Below are positions 1-6,663 of a stretch of 16,763 nt of DNA, piece by piece. Within the stretch, counting starts at the first letter, position 1. Each line of letters opens with the position of its first letter. The notes under the pieces are model-generated. The model did not search any database. It was not told the DNA's origin and worked only from the letters and a program-made list of their open reading frames with translations. The stretch is from Candidatus Woesearchaeota archaeon (GTDB lineage Archaea; Nanobdellota; Nanobdellia; Woesearchaeales; CG1-02-33-12): positions 1 to 16,763 of the forward strand of contig JAFCEA010000022.1 of NCBI GenBank assembly GCA_017609385.1, given 5' to 3'. A program made the position numbers and the translations under genes.

Positions 1-100
1 TGAGCCTGTGGGGATTTGAACCCCAATGAACCGGTCCGAAGCCGGTTGCACTCTCTGGCCAAGTTTAGGCAAGCCAGTATCCAGGTTATGCTACAGGCCC
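1..100 (-). tRNA. tRNA-Arg (anticodon UCG) with a D-loop intron
   Basis: Read on the minus strand, the acceptor arms GGGCCTG and CAGGCTC pair with one G-U, and the discriminator base is A at position 1. The anticodon arm is ACCGG/CCGGT around the seven-base loop CTTCGGA, giving anticodon TCG. The T arm is TGGGG-TTCAAAT-CCCCA. No CCA is encoded. The D-stem GCAT/GTGC closes only after 26 extra bases are removed from the D-loop (separate entry), leaving a 74-nt tRNA whose D-loop AACCTGGATA has a normal archaeal form. The variable loop has four bases (TCAT). A TATA-like A/T tract lies near 118-130 on the minus strand, at the expected distance upstream. Confidence 0.93.
53..78 (-). other. Noncanonical tRNA intron in the tRNA-Arg D-loop (26 nt)
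   Basis: Folded with its flanks, exon CUGG (the GG being the conserved D-loop G18-G19) pairs with intron CCAG to give a 4-bp central helix. It is flanked by 3-nt bulges AUA and AGA, as in a BHB motif cut after the second bulge base. Removal joins GGAU to AGUGC and restores the D-stem. The outer side is an internal loop (AAC opposite AGA), so this is a relaxed BHB. A competing CUGGC/GCCAG hairpin lies inside the intron. The ends could shift by one base because an A occurs at both junctions. Confidence 0.78.
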
Positions 101-148
101 AAAGAACTAAATAAAACTATTTATTTAAAAAACTTGTTAAAAAGAAAT

Positions 149-265
149 CTATCGAAAAGGATCCTTTCCATCTCCAACCCAGATATAAGAACCCATTCTT
201 TTGTTCCTTAATCTAATGTATTCATGGATTGTATGTTTTAATTTATCAATTAATTTTTTTAGCAT
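149..265 (-). CDS. Possible small basic protein, 38 residues
   Basis: An ATG-initiated frame of 38 codons starts with MLKKLIDKLKHTIHEY and ends GDGKDPFR. A strong Shine-Dalgarno-like AAAGGTGA lies upstream with about 5 bases to the ATG, on the same strand and 31 bases after the Alba stop. The N-terminal half looks like a charged amphipathic helix. The C-terminal half is short and Gly/Tyr/Trp-containing, with no cysteine motif or membrane segment. I recognise no family. It could be the third gene of the eS17-Alba unit, or a chance frame between Alba and the tRNA. Confidence 0.4.
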   Translation of the reverse strand: MLKKLIDKLKHTIHEYIRLRNKRMGSYIWVGDGKDPFR

Positions 266-296
266 TTATTCACCTTTACAATAAAATAAAAAATAT

Positions 297-578
297 TTAT
301 TTTTTAGCAAGTGTTATTTCAATTGTTGAAACCCTGACCTGCCTTCCTTCCTTGTTTGTGAACTCCTCTGAGTCAATCTTGATATCACCAACATTTGCCT
401 GCCCATTCAAAAACCTTTTTGATGTAACTTCTGCAACATCAACAGCCCTTGAAATAAACTTTCCGCGAGCCTTGATAACTATTTCACTTGCATCCTTTGT
501 TGTAAACTGCATCACAACAGCAGTCACATAGTTCATAAAAGGCTTCTCTCCAATAAAAATTGTGTTGTCTTCTGCCAT
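297..578 (-). CDS. alba: Chromatin / RNA-binding protein Alba
   Basis: A 93-residue protein, the usual length for Alba. Alba forms dimers that coat DNA and RNA in most archaea and influence nucleoid structure and RNA stability. The recognisable core is IFIGEKPFMNYVTAVVMQF near the N terminus, including the conserved Lys of the nucleic-acid-binding face. Then come IVIKARGKFISRAVDVAEV (residues about 33-51) and a beta-rich C-terminal half with a flexible charged hairpin. A GAGGGGG Shine-Dalgarno-like sequence lies a few bases before the ATG. It follows the eS17 gene by 31 bases on the same strand and is probably co-transcribed with it. Confidence 0.95.
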   Translation of the reverse strand: MAEDNTIFIGEKPFMNYVTAVVMQFTTKDASEIVIKARGKFISRAVDVAEVTSKRFLNGQANVGDIKIDSEEFTNKEGRQVRVSTIEITLAKK

Positions 579-609
579 TTTAGCCCCCTCATCATTGAAA
601 CGATGAACA

Positions 610-804
610 TCAAATGTCTTTTTTAGTATTCATTAATCTTGTTACATAGCCTGCAACGACATTTCTTATCTTAGCTGATTTAATGTCTGCAAACTTACTA
701 ACTAATTTCTTGTTCTCTTCAAAATTTTCTTTAAAGTCCTGCCTATGTTTGTCCACTAATTTATTAGTTACTCTTTTTATCAGTTTAGTCTTTATTCTCC
801 CCAT
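610..804 (-). CDS. rps17e: Small ribosomal subunit protein eS17
   Basis: A 64-residue basic protein matching the archaeal S17e family in length and pattern: MGRIKTKLIKRVTNKLVDKH at the N terminus, then an acidic/aromatic helix (DFKENFEENKKLV) and IRNVVAGYVTRLM near the C terminus. It is a component of the 30S subunit found in archaea and eukaryotes and absent from bacteria. It appears to be the first gene of the minus-strand unit with Alba. The TATA-like TTTATAAA near 838-847 implies a short leader of about ten bases. Confidence 0.93.
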   Translation of the reverse strand: MGRIKTKLIKRVTNKLVDKHRQDFKENFEENKKLVSKFADIKSAKIRNVVAGYVTRLMNTKKDI

Positions 805-837
805 ATAATCACTTGCCTGCCTAAGAAGTATAATTGC

Positions 838-847
838 CTTTATAAAC
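838..847 (-). promoter_or_regulatory. TATA element for eS17-alba
   Basis: On the minus strand this reads GTTTATAAAG, about 38 bases before the eS17 ATG. It predicts a transcript with a leader of roughly ten bases. No other TATA-like match is better placed in the gap before the agmatinase stop codon. Confidence 0.55.
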
Positions 848-875
848 TTAACTAATGAACCTTTAAAAACAAAAC

Positions 876-1670
876 TTACAACCTCTTTTTAAATAGTTCA
901 GAAATTATTTTAGCGCCTGTTTTGCTGGTTAAATTGCTTATATCTAGTTTAGGGTTAATTTCTACTAAATCAACGGCTTTTAAATTCTTTAAATTACTCA
1001 ATCTCTGCAGAAAAAAGATTAATTCCCTGGAACTCAGTCCAGAAGGCTCTAAATAGCCTGTTCCAGGCGCAAAAGCAGGATCCAATACATCTATATCAAT
1101 AGAAACATATACTGAGCCAAACTGAAGTGCAGCAGACATCACAGCCTCTGAAACCTCTTTTATATCCTCGTTAGCTATCTCTTTCATGGAAAAAAATTTT
1201 ATCTTATTTTGCTTTAGATAATCATACTCATTCTTATGCCAGCTTCTTAAGCCAACCAGAATAACATTGCCCCTCTTTAGATGATTCTCCTCGATAAGCA
1301 CTCTTAAGAAATCCTCATGCGTAGGAGGACTGAAATTGTTTTCGCAGTCAGGATGAGCATCAAAAACAATAATTCCAGGATTATCAAACTGTTTTGAAAA
1401 AGCCTTAAAGCATGCATAGGTTATTGAATGATCACCGCCAATTATTACAGGCATTTCATCATTCTGCATTATATGATTATAGATATTTTCATTTGTCTCA
1501 CTTATGTTTGAATTATTTACATTAACAGATTCCACACTGAACTCTGGCTTAACACCTTGTTCGTTTAAGAAAATCTCTTTAAGTTCATTAACAATCTTGT
1601 CTGGAGCAAGCTCTGTGCCAGATGTTTTTCCAAGCCCTCCTGCTGAAAAAGGGATCTTAATTATTTTCAT
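876..1670 (-). CDS. speB: Agmatinase/arginase-family ureohydrolase
   Basis: A metal-dependent hydrolase predicted to release urea from a guanidino substrate, most often agmatine to putrescine in archaea. The Mn-binding ligands are visible: GGDHS (His about residue 81), DAHPD (Asp104, His106, Asp108) and SIDIDVLDP (Asp192, Asp194). The family GTGYLEP substrate loop follows. Length (264 residues) is slightly short for the family. The frame extends seven codons upstream to 1691, but I chose the ATG at 1670 because a TATA element is centred about 27 bases before it and the protein then begins MKIIKIP at the first strand. Agmatinase, arginase or another ureohydrolase specificity cannot be separated by eye. 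It is divergent from pth2. Confidence 0.85.
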   Translation of the reverse strand: MKIIKIPFSAGGLGKTSGTELAPDKIVNELKEIFLNEQGVKPEFSVESVNVNNSNISETNENIYNHIMQNDEMPVIIGGDHSITYACFKAFSKQFDNPGIIVFDAHPDCENNFSPPTHEDFLRVLIEENHLKRGNVILVGLRSWHKNEYDYLKQNKIKFFSMKEIANEDIKEVSEAVMSAALQFGSVYVSIDIDVLDPAFAPGTGYLEPSGLSSRELIFFLQRLSNLKNLKAVDLVEINPKLDISNLTSKTGAKIISELFKKRL

Positions 1671-1690
1671 GCAAATAGGATATTTATTCA

Positions 1691-1703
1691 ATTATTTAAA
1701 TAT
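1691..1703 (-). promoter_or_regulatory. TATA element for the ureohydrolase gene
   Basis: On the minus strand it reads ATATTTAAATAAT, centred near 1697, about 27 bases upstream of the ATG at 1670. This is the spacing of a leaderless archaeal transcript. It argues against the upstream ATG at 1691, which would lie on the promoter itself. Confidence 0.65.
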
Positions 1704-1719
1704 TGTTAAAATGCAAAAC

Positions 1720-1728
1720 TATAAAAAC
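1720..1728 (+). promoter_or_regulatory. TATA element for pth2
   Basis: CTATAAAAA is centred about 27 bases before the pth2 ATG, again the leaderless spacing. Together with the element at 1691-1703 it forms a compact divergent promoter region of under 80 bases. Confidence 0.65.
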
Positions 1729-1749
1729 AATCAAGATTAATTTAAAGCC

Positions 1750-2094
1750 ATGGAATACAAGCAGGTTATTCTTGTGAGAGAAGACTTAAAACTTGATAAA
1801 GGTAAGATGGCAGCACAGGTAGCTCATGCATCTGTTGAGGCTGCTCTCAGATCAGATAAAGAGATTGTAAAGAAGTGGCGATTGCTTGGAATGAAAAAAG
1901 TAGTCCTTAAAGTAAAAAACAAGGAAGAGCTTTTCAAATACAACCAGATTGCAAAAGACAACAAACTTAAAACAGCTGTAATAACTGATGCAGGAAAGAC
2001 AAGAATAAAACCAGGAACAATAACCTGCCTTGCAATTGGTCCTGATGAAGAGGAAAAGATAGATAATGTAACAAGAAACCTTAAGATGATGTAA
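1750..2094 (+). CDS. pth2: Peptidyl-tRNA hydrolase, archaeal/eukaryotic type
   Basis: A 114-residue protein of the Pth2 family, which frees tRNA from stalled peptidyl-tRNA. It is unrelated to bacterial Pth. Diagnostic segments are KQVILVREDLKLDKGKMAAQ, then VAHASVEAA, and near the C terminus TDAGKTRIKPGTITCLAIGP. The conserved Lys and His of the GKMAAQVAHAS stretch and the TDAG acid are present. Length is normal. It is followed by a T-rich tract (2095-2112) that could end transcription before the nrdR promoter. Confidence 0.96.
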   Translation: MEYKQVILVREDLKLDKGKMAAQVAHASVEAALRSDKEIVKKWRLLGMKKVVLKVKNKEELFKYNQIAKDNKLKTAVITDAGKTRIKPGTITCLAIGPDEEEKIDNVTRNLKMM

Positions 2095-2157
2095 TATTTT
2101 TTATATCTTTTATTACAGAAATATTTAAATATAAGCTAATTCTAATTGTTTTACTAA

Positions 2158-2173
2158 CTACAATTTATTGTAT
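2158..2173 (+). promoter_or_regulatory. Candidate distal NrdR box
   Basis: This 16-base site contains the palindrome TACAAT-TT-ATTGTA. By hand it matches 12 of 16 positions of the NrdR-box consensus acaCwAtATaTwGtgt as I recall it. It starts 32 bases before the second box, close to three helical turns, the tandem spacing known for bacterial NrdR sites. Confidence 0.6.
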
Positions 2174-2189
2174 TTACTGAAAAGGAGAT

Positions 2190-2205
2190 ATACTATATAT
2201 TGTAT
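2190..2205 (+). promoter_or_regulatory. Candidate proximal NrdR box overlapping the nrdR TATA region
   Basis: ATACTATATATTGTAT matches 14 of 16 positions of the NrdR-box consensus as I recall it. It lies 13-28 bases before the nrdR ATG at 2218 and overlaps the TATA-like ATACTATATA centred about 26 bases before that start. Bound NrdR would be expected to block TBP access. A second TATA-like AAATATTTAAATATAA at about 2119-2134 could drive an upstream transcript start, in which case both boxes lie just downstream of it. Confidence 0.68.
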
Positions 2206-2217
2206 ATTAGAATAATC

Positions 2218-2667
2218 ATGAAATGTATATTCTGCGGTGCAGCTACTCGTGTAACTGACAAGAGGGAATCCCCTAACGGAACAAGGAGGAGGAGGGAATG
2301 CCTGAAATGCAAAAGAAGGTTTACTAGTTATGAGAGGCCTGAACAAAAAGAAATCATGGTTGTTAAGAAAGATGGAAGAAGGGAGCCATTTTCAAGAGAA
2401 AAACTAAAAGCCGGAATAATGAGGGCATGCGAAAAAAGGCCAATCTCCATTGAAAAAATAGATAGGATTGTTGATAATATCAAAGAAAAATTAAGAAGCA
2501 AAGGAAAAGAGGTTAAATCTGAAAACATAGGGAAGATTATAATCAATAAATTAAAAAAATTAGATAAGGTTGCTTATATCAGGTTTGCTTCTGTTTATCA
2601 TGATTTTCAGGATATTAAAGATTTTAAAAAAGAAATAAAGGGGTTGAAAAATGGTAAAGCACATTAA
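2218..2667 (+). CDS. nrdR: Transcriptional repressor NrdR
   Basis: A 149-residue protein with the two NrdR modules. The N-terminal zinc ribbon has paired cysteines CIFC and CLKC and the RRRRECLKCKRRFTSYER strand. The ATP-cone (about residues 44-135, from IMVVKKDGRREPFSREKL to FASVYHDF) senses ATP/dATP. NrdR represses ribonucleotide reductase genes when dATP is high. I chose ATG 2218 because family members begin M-x-C-P-F-C at residue 1. A frame-open TTG at 2200 has a GGAGAT sequence 10 bases before it but would add six residues not expected in the family. The 3' end overlaps nrdD by 17 bases, suggesting translational coupling. NrdR is mainly bacterial and less common in archaea. Confidence 0.93.
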   Translation: MKCIFCGAATRVTDKRESPNGTRRRRECLKCKRRFTSYERPEQKEIMVVKKDGRREPFSREKLKAGIMRACEKRPISIEKIDRIVDNIKEKLRSKGKEVKSENIGKIIINKLKKLDKVAYIRFASVYHDFQDIKDFKKEIKGLKNGKAH

Positions 2668-5600
2668 AAAAAGGAGTGGAAAAGTTGTAAAGTTTGAAAA
2701 GGAAAAGATAATCAATGTAATATTCAAGGCTGCAGAAGCTGTTGGTGAAAAAAACAGGAAAAAAGCAGAAGAACTTGCTGATAAAGTTGTTAAAATTCTT
2801 AGGAAAGATTTTGTCACAAAGATTCCTAATGTGGAAAATGTTCAGGATATTGTTGAAAGGGTTTTGATTGAGGGAGGAGATGCAAAAACTGCCAAAGCAT
2901 ATGTTCTCTATAGGGAACAGCACAAGAACATAAGGGAAACTGTCAAGCTCTTAAGGGATATCACAATAGTTGATAATTATCTAAAACAGCTAGATTGGCG
3001 TGTAAGGGAAAACAGCAATATGGCTTACTCTTTACAGGGCCTCAATGTCCATATAACCCAGATTGTAATATCAAACTATTGGCTAAGTAACATTTATCCT
3101 AAAGAGGTTAGAGAGGCTCATCTAAACGGAGATTATCATATCCATGATTTAGGGACTCTTGGGCCATATTGTGTTGGATGGGACCTAAGAGACATACTAA
3201 TAAGTGGATTTAAGGGCGTAATTGGCAAGATAGAAAGCAAACCATCTAAGCACTTTAATGTTGCACTTATGCAGGTTGTAAATTTCCTTTACACACTGCA
3301 GGGAGAATCAGCTGGTGCTCAGGCTCTGTCAAACTTTGACACACTCTTAGCACCTTTCATAAGGTATGATAATCTCAGTTATAAGCAGGTTAAACAGGGG
3401 GTGCAAGAGTTTTTGTTTAATATGAATATTCCAACAAGGGTCGGTTTTCAATGCATGTCAGAAGATACAGAGATTTTAACACATCAAGGATGGAAAACTT
3501 ATGAGGAGATTGAAAAGGGAGATATAATAAAAACATTTAATATAAAAAAAGGGATTATAGAAGATAAAAGAGTAAAAAATGTGTTTAAAAAAAAATATAC
3601 TGGAGTTATGTACAATCTGCAAAACCGTATACAAAATCAACTTATTTCTCCAAATCATCGTGTGGTAAGAAAAAAATTTCAGAGCAATGAGTATGTTCTT
3701 GAATCTGTTGAAGATGTAATGAAGCTGAAATCTCCATTTATAGTCCCCATTGTAGGTAAAAACATCAAAAAAGATATAAATATCTCTGATGAGAAAATAA
3801 AGCTTACAGCCTGGATAATTGGAGAAGGATGCATGGAAAAACCTGGCAAAAATTATAGAAGCTGTTATAGGATTAGCATTTATCAGTCAAAAATTAAAAA
3901 CCCTAAAAATTATAAAGAAATTAAAAGATTATTGAGCCATTTCAAATTAAAATATTCTGAATACACCCAAAGGGGATTGGGGAATCCTGTCCAGAGAATA
4001 AGATTAAATGCAGAATCATCAAAAAAAATACATCAATGGTTTGATGGTAAGGAGAATATGGGTTCTATTCCAGAAATCTTCTTGAATATGAGCCAACGCC
4101 AATCTGATTTGTTTATAAACACTTATATGAAGGCAGAGGGTTTTGAAAACTGTAAAATCGCAACATCAAACATAGAAATATTGAACAGTCTGCAGATGAT
4201 TACAACAAATGCAGGTTATGGCTCTACTGTATTAGAAAAAAAACCAACTATAGGAACAAAAACAATTTATGTTTTAAGGTTGATTAAACACAATGAAACA
4301 TACATAAATAAAATAAAAAAAATAAATTATTCTGGTGTAATCTGGTGTCCTAATACTGAAAATGAAACAGTTATAGCAAGAAGAAATGGAAAGGTTTTCA
4401 TTACAGGCAATACCCCTTTTACAAATATAACCCTTGACTTAAACTGTCCTGAGTATATGAAAGAGGAAAATATAATAATCGGTGGCCAACTTAAAAAGGA
4501 AAAATACAAAGAGTTTCAGAAAGAAATGGATATCTTTAATAAAGCATTTGCTGAACTAATGATTGATGGAGATGCAAAGGGAAGGCCATTCACATTTCCA
4601 ATTCCAACTTATAATATAACAAAAGATTTTGATTGGGATAACAAGAATTATGATATTATCTGGGAAATGACTGCAAAGTATGGATCACCGTATTTTTCAA
4701 ATTTTATAAACTCTGACATGAATCCAGATGATGTAAGAAGCATGTGCTGCCGATTGCGGATCAACAAGAGGGAGCTAAAGAAGAGGGGTGGCGGCTTGTT
4801 TGGTTCAAACCCATTAACAGGCTCAATTGGTGTTGTTACAATCAACATGCCAAGAATTGGATATAAAGCAAAAAATGAGGATGAATTTTTTAAAGAGCTT
4901 GAAAGATTAATGGAGCTTGCCAAGGAAAGCCTTATAATAAAGAGAAAGGTTTTGGAAAGTTTCACAGAAAGAGGGTTATATCCTTACAGCATATTTTACC
5001 TAAGAAACATTAAAAAGGGTTTCAAAGAGTATTGGAAAAACCATTTCTCTACAATAGGAATTATAGGAGTAAATGATGCTCTTTTAAATTTTAAAAATAT
5101 TAGCATAGCAGACAAAGAGGGACTGGAGTTTGCAGGAAAGATACTGGATTTCATGAGAAACAAGCTAGCTGATTTCCAGGAGGAAACAGAAGATATATTC
5201 AACCTGGAGGCAACTCCAGCAGAGGGTGCTTCTTACAGATTAGCCAGAATAGACAAGAAAAATTATCCTGACATCAAAATTTTCAACCAGGAAAAATATG
5301 ACAAGAATGCAGAGCCTTATTACACAAATAGCACGCAGCTTCCAGTGGGATTTGGGGATGATGTTTTTGAGGCTCTTGAATTACAGGACAAACTACAAAC
5401 AAAATACACAGGAGGAACTGTTCTTCATGGCTTTTTGGGAGAAAGAATGCCAAGCATTGAGGCTACAAGGTCATTAGTCAGAAAGATTGCAGAAAACTTT
5501 AAGCTTCCATACTTTACAATTACCCCTACATTCAGTGTATGCCCTGACTGCGGTTATATAGCAGGAGAGCATAAAAAATGCCCAAAGTGCGGCAAGAGAT

Positions 5601-5716
5601 GCGAGATATGGTCAAGGCCTGTTGGTTATTTAAGGCCTGTTGAGCAGTGGAATAATGGAAAACAGGCTGAATTCAAAGACAGGAATACATTTGACAAACA
5701 GATAAAAAAAGAATAA
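2651..5716 (+). CDS. nrdD: Anaerobic (class III) ribonucleoside-triphosphate reductase, intein-containing precursor
   Basis: A 1021-residue precursor. Removing the 320-residue intein leaves about 701 residues, a normal archaeal NrdD length. The enzyme converts NTPs to dNTPs with a glycyl radical installed by NrdG. An N-terminal ATP-cone (about residues 3-95) provides allosteric control. The catalytic barrel includes DYHIHDLG, the split GFQ/TPFTN segment, and SMCCRLR with GGGLFGSNPLTGSIG after the intein. The C-terminal domain has a zinc site (Cys964, Cys967, Cys977, Cys980) and the glycyl-radical loop SRPVGYLRP with Gly992 (Gly672 after splicing). It lies between nrdR and nrdG, overlapping nrdR by 17 bases and ending 7 bases before nrdG, so it is likely one operon under the upstream NrdR boxes. 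The frame is continuous. Confidence 0.97.
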   Translation: MVKHIKKRSGKVVKFEKEKIINVIFKAAEAVGEKNRKKAEELADKVVKILRKDFVTKIPNVENVQDIVERVLIEGGDAKTAKAYVLYREQHKNIRETVKLLRDITIVDNYLKQLDWRVRENSNMAYSLQGLNVHITQIVISNYWLSNIYPKEVREAHLNGDYHIHDLGTLGPYCVGWDLRDILISGFKGVIGKIESKPSKHFNVALMQVVNFLYTLQGESAGAQALSNFDTLLAPFIRYDNLSYKQVKQGVQEFLFNMNIPTRVGFQCMSEDTEILTHQGWKTYEEIEKGDIIKTFNIKKGIIEDKRVKNVFKKKYTGVMYNLQNRIQNQLISPNHRVVRKKFQSNEYVLESVEDVMKLKSPFIVPIVGKNIKKDINISDEKIKLTAWIIGEGCMEKPGKNYRSCYRISIYQSKIKNPKNYKEIKRLLSHFKLKYSEYTQRGLGNPVQRIRLNAESSKKIHQWFDGKENMGSIPEIFLNMSQRQSDLFINTYMKAEGFENCKIATSNIEILNSLQMITTNAGYGSTVLEKKPTIGTKTIYVLRLIKHNETYINKIKKINYSGVIWCPNTENETVIARRNGKVFITGNTPFTNITLDLNCPEYMKEENIIIGGQLKKEKYKEFQKEMDIFNKAFAELMIDGDAKGRPFTFPIPTYNITKDFDWDNKNYDIIWEMTAKYGSPYFSNFINSDMNPDDVRSMCCRLRINKRELKKRGGGLFGSNPLTGSIGVVTINMPRIGYKAKNEDEFFKELERLMELAKESLIIKRKVLESFTERGLYPYSIFYLRNIKKGFKEYWKNHFSTIGIIGVNDALLNFKNISIADKEGLEFAGKILDFMRNKLADFQEETEDIFNLEATPAEGASYRLARIDKKNYPDIKIFNQEKYDKNAEPYYTNSTQLPVGFGDDVFEALELQDKLQTKYTGGTVLHGFLGERMPSIEATRSLVRKIAENFKLPYFTITPTFSVCPDCGYIAGEHKKCPKCGKRCEIWSRPVGYLRPVEQWNNGKQAEFKDRNTFDKQIKKE
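3452..4411 (+). mobile_element. Intein with LAGLIDADG-type homing endonuclease in NrdD
   Basis: Residues 268-587 interrupt NrdD between Gln267 and Thr588. The N-terminal splice block is CMSEDTEILTHQGWKTYEE, with Cys as first residue. Block B is ISPNHRVV with His336. The C-terminal block is RRNGKVFITGN, ending in Asn587, with Thr588 as the +1 nucleophile. The penultimate residue is Gly, not the usual His. Two endonuclease helices are visible: LTAWIIGEGC (Glu392) and FINTYMKAEG (Glu496). Both acidic residues are kept, so the endonuclease may be active. Joined exteins read GFQTPFTN, the uninterrupted family sequence. Confidence 0.95.
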
Positions 5717-5723
5717 AACCCAA

Positions 5724-6416
5724 ATGAAAATAGGAGGAATTCAAAAAACAAGCCTTATTGACTATCCTGATAGGGTTTGTGCTGTTTTTTTCGCATCTGG
5801 ATGTAATTTCAGATGTCCATATTGCTATAATCCTGAAATTGTTTTCAACAAGACAAAGTTAATTCAGGAAAAATATATTAAGAGCTTCTTGAAAAAAAGA
5901 AAAAATTATTTGGATGCCATTCTCTTAAGCGGCGGAGAAATAACAATCCAGCCAGATTTTGTTGATTTTGTTAAAAAGATAAAATCATATGGTTATTTGA
6001 TTGGAATAGAGACAAATGGTTCAAATCCAGACGCTATAAAAGAGCTAATAGACAACAAATTAATTGATTTTATTGCAATGGATATAAAATCTGACTTAGA
6101 AACTTATGAAAAAGCTGCAGGTGTTAAGCCAGACAAAGAAAAAATAAAAAAAAGTGTTGAATTAATAAAGAACAGCAATATCAACTATGAATTCAGGACA
6201 ACTATTGTCCCTGAATTGTTTGATGAGGAAACAGCCATAAAAATAGGAAAATGGCTAAAGAAAAGCAAAAGATATGTTCTACAGCAGTTCAGGAATGAAA
6301 AAGAAATGATTGACAAGAGCTTTAAAGGAAAAAAGCCGTATAGTGTTGACAAACTAAAAAAATTTAAAAAGATTCTTGAACCTTATATAGAAGATGTAAA
6401 AATTACAGGCATATAA
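5724..6416 (+). CDS. nrdG: Anaerobic ribonucleotide reductase-activating radical SAM protein
   Basis: A 230-residue activase predicted to use S-adenosylmethionine and a [4Fe-4S] cluster to generate the glycyl radical on NrdD. The cluster motif is CNFRCPYC (Cys27, Cys31, Cys34), preceded by GIQKTSLIDYPDRVCAVFF, typical of the archaeal/bacterial NrdG-like group. An SGGE motif follows near residue 70, then IETNGSNPD and FIAMDIKSD later in the barrel. The ATG is 7 bases after the nrdD stop, supporting an operon. The 230-residue length matches the longer archaeal form rather than the roughly 155-residue enterobacterial NrdG. Confidence 0.94.
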   Translation: MKIGGIQKTSLIDYPDRVCAVFFASGCNFRCPYCYNPEIVFNKTKLIQEKYIKSFLKKRKNYLDAILLSGGEITIQPDFVDFVKKIKSYGYLIGIETNGSNPDAIKELIDNKLIDFIAMDIKSDLETYEKAAGVKPDKEKIKKSVELIKNSNINYEFRTTIVPELFDEETAIKIGKWLKKSKRYVLQQFRNEKEMIDKSFKGKKPYSVDKLKKFKKILEPYIEDVKITGI

Positions 6417-6511
6417 ACTAATATTAATTATATCTTTTACTTAAACCAAAAACTTTTAAATAAGATAATATTTCTTTAAAAACTATGACATGGGCTCGTA
6501 GCTCAGCCTGG

Positions 6512-6541
6512 AAAATATGTTTTAAAGCGTATTTTGGGCAA
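6512..6541 (+). other. Noncanonical tRNA intron in the tRNA-Lys D-loop (about 30 nt)
   Basis: The insert follows the conserved D-loop GG. AAAATATG and CGTATTTT form an 8-bp stem around TTTTAAAG. Exon GCCU can pair with intron GGGC as the central BHB helix (one U-G), giving bulges near GGA and AAU and joining GG to UAG. The BHB is relaxed and the exact ends are uncertain by one or two bases. Confidence 0.68.
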
Positions 6542-6582
6542 TAGTAGCAATCGGCTCTTAACCGATAGGTCGGGGGTTCAAA

Positions 6583-6663
6583 CCAAATGGTTACGCTCAT
6601 TTGATACGCAAAGTCCGGCATAAAGCCGGACGAGCTCACTTCGTTCGCAATCATTTGTGAAAG
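6583..6663 (+). other. Noncanonical tRNA intron in the tRNA-Lys T-loop (81 nt) with canonical BHB
   Basis: All parts of a full BHB are present. The outer helix is the T-stem GGGGG/CCCTC. The central 4-bp helix is exon TTCA (6577-6580) with intron TGAA (6658-6661). The 3-nt bulges are AAC and AGT, and the inner helix is CAAATG (6584-6589) with CATTTG (6652-6657). Cutting after the second base of each bulge joins TTCAAA to TCCCTC, a seven-base T-loop, so the intron sits between tRNA positions 59 and 60. A 7-bp GTCCGGC/GCCGGAC hairpin with an ATAAA loop (6613-6631) lies inside. Confidence 0.9.

Noticed and set aside
156..167. 12-bp perfect palindrome AAAGGATCCTTT as an operator
   Set aside because: It lies within the small-protein frame, has no second copy and no promoter next to it, so nothing beyond the palindrome supports a site.
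1504..1740. A 78-codon plus-strand frame at the 5' end of the ureohydrolase gene
   Set aside because: It is antisense to conserved ureohydrolase sequence and runs through both divergent promoters.
3452..4411. Possible frameshift or foreign insertion disrupting nrdD
   Set aside because: The frame is continuous and the insert has all intein splice blocks; joined flanks restore GFQTPFTN exactly.
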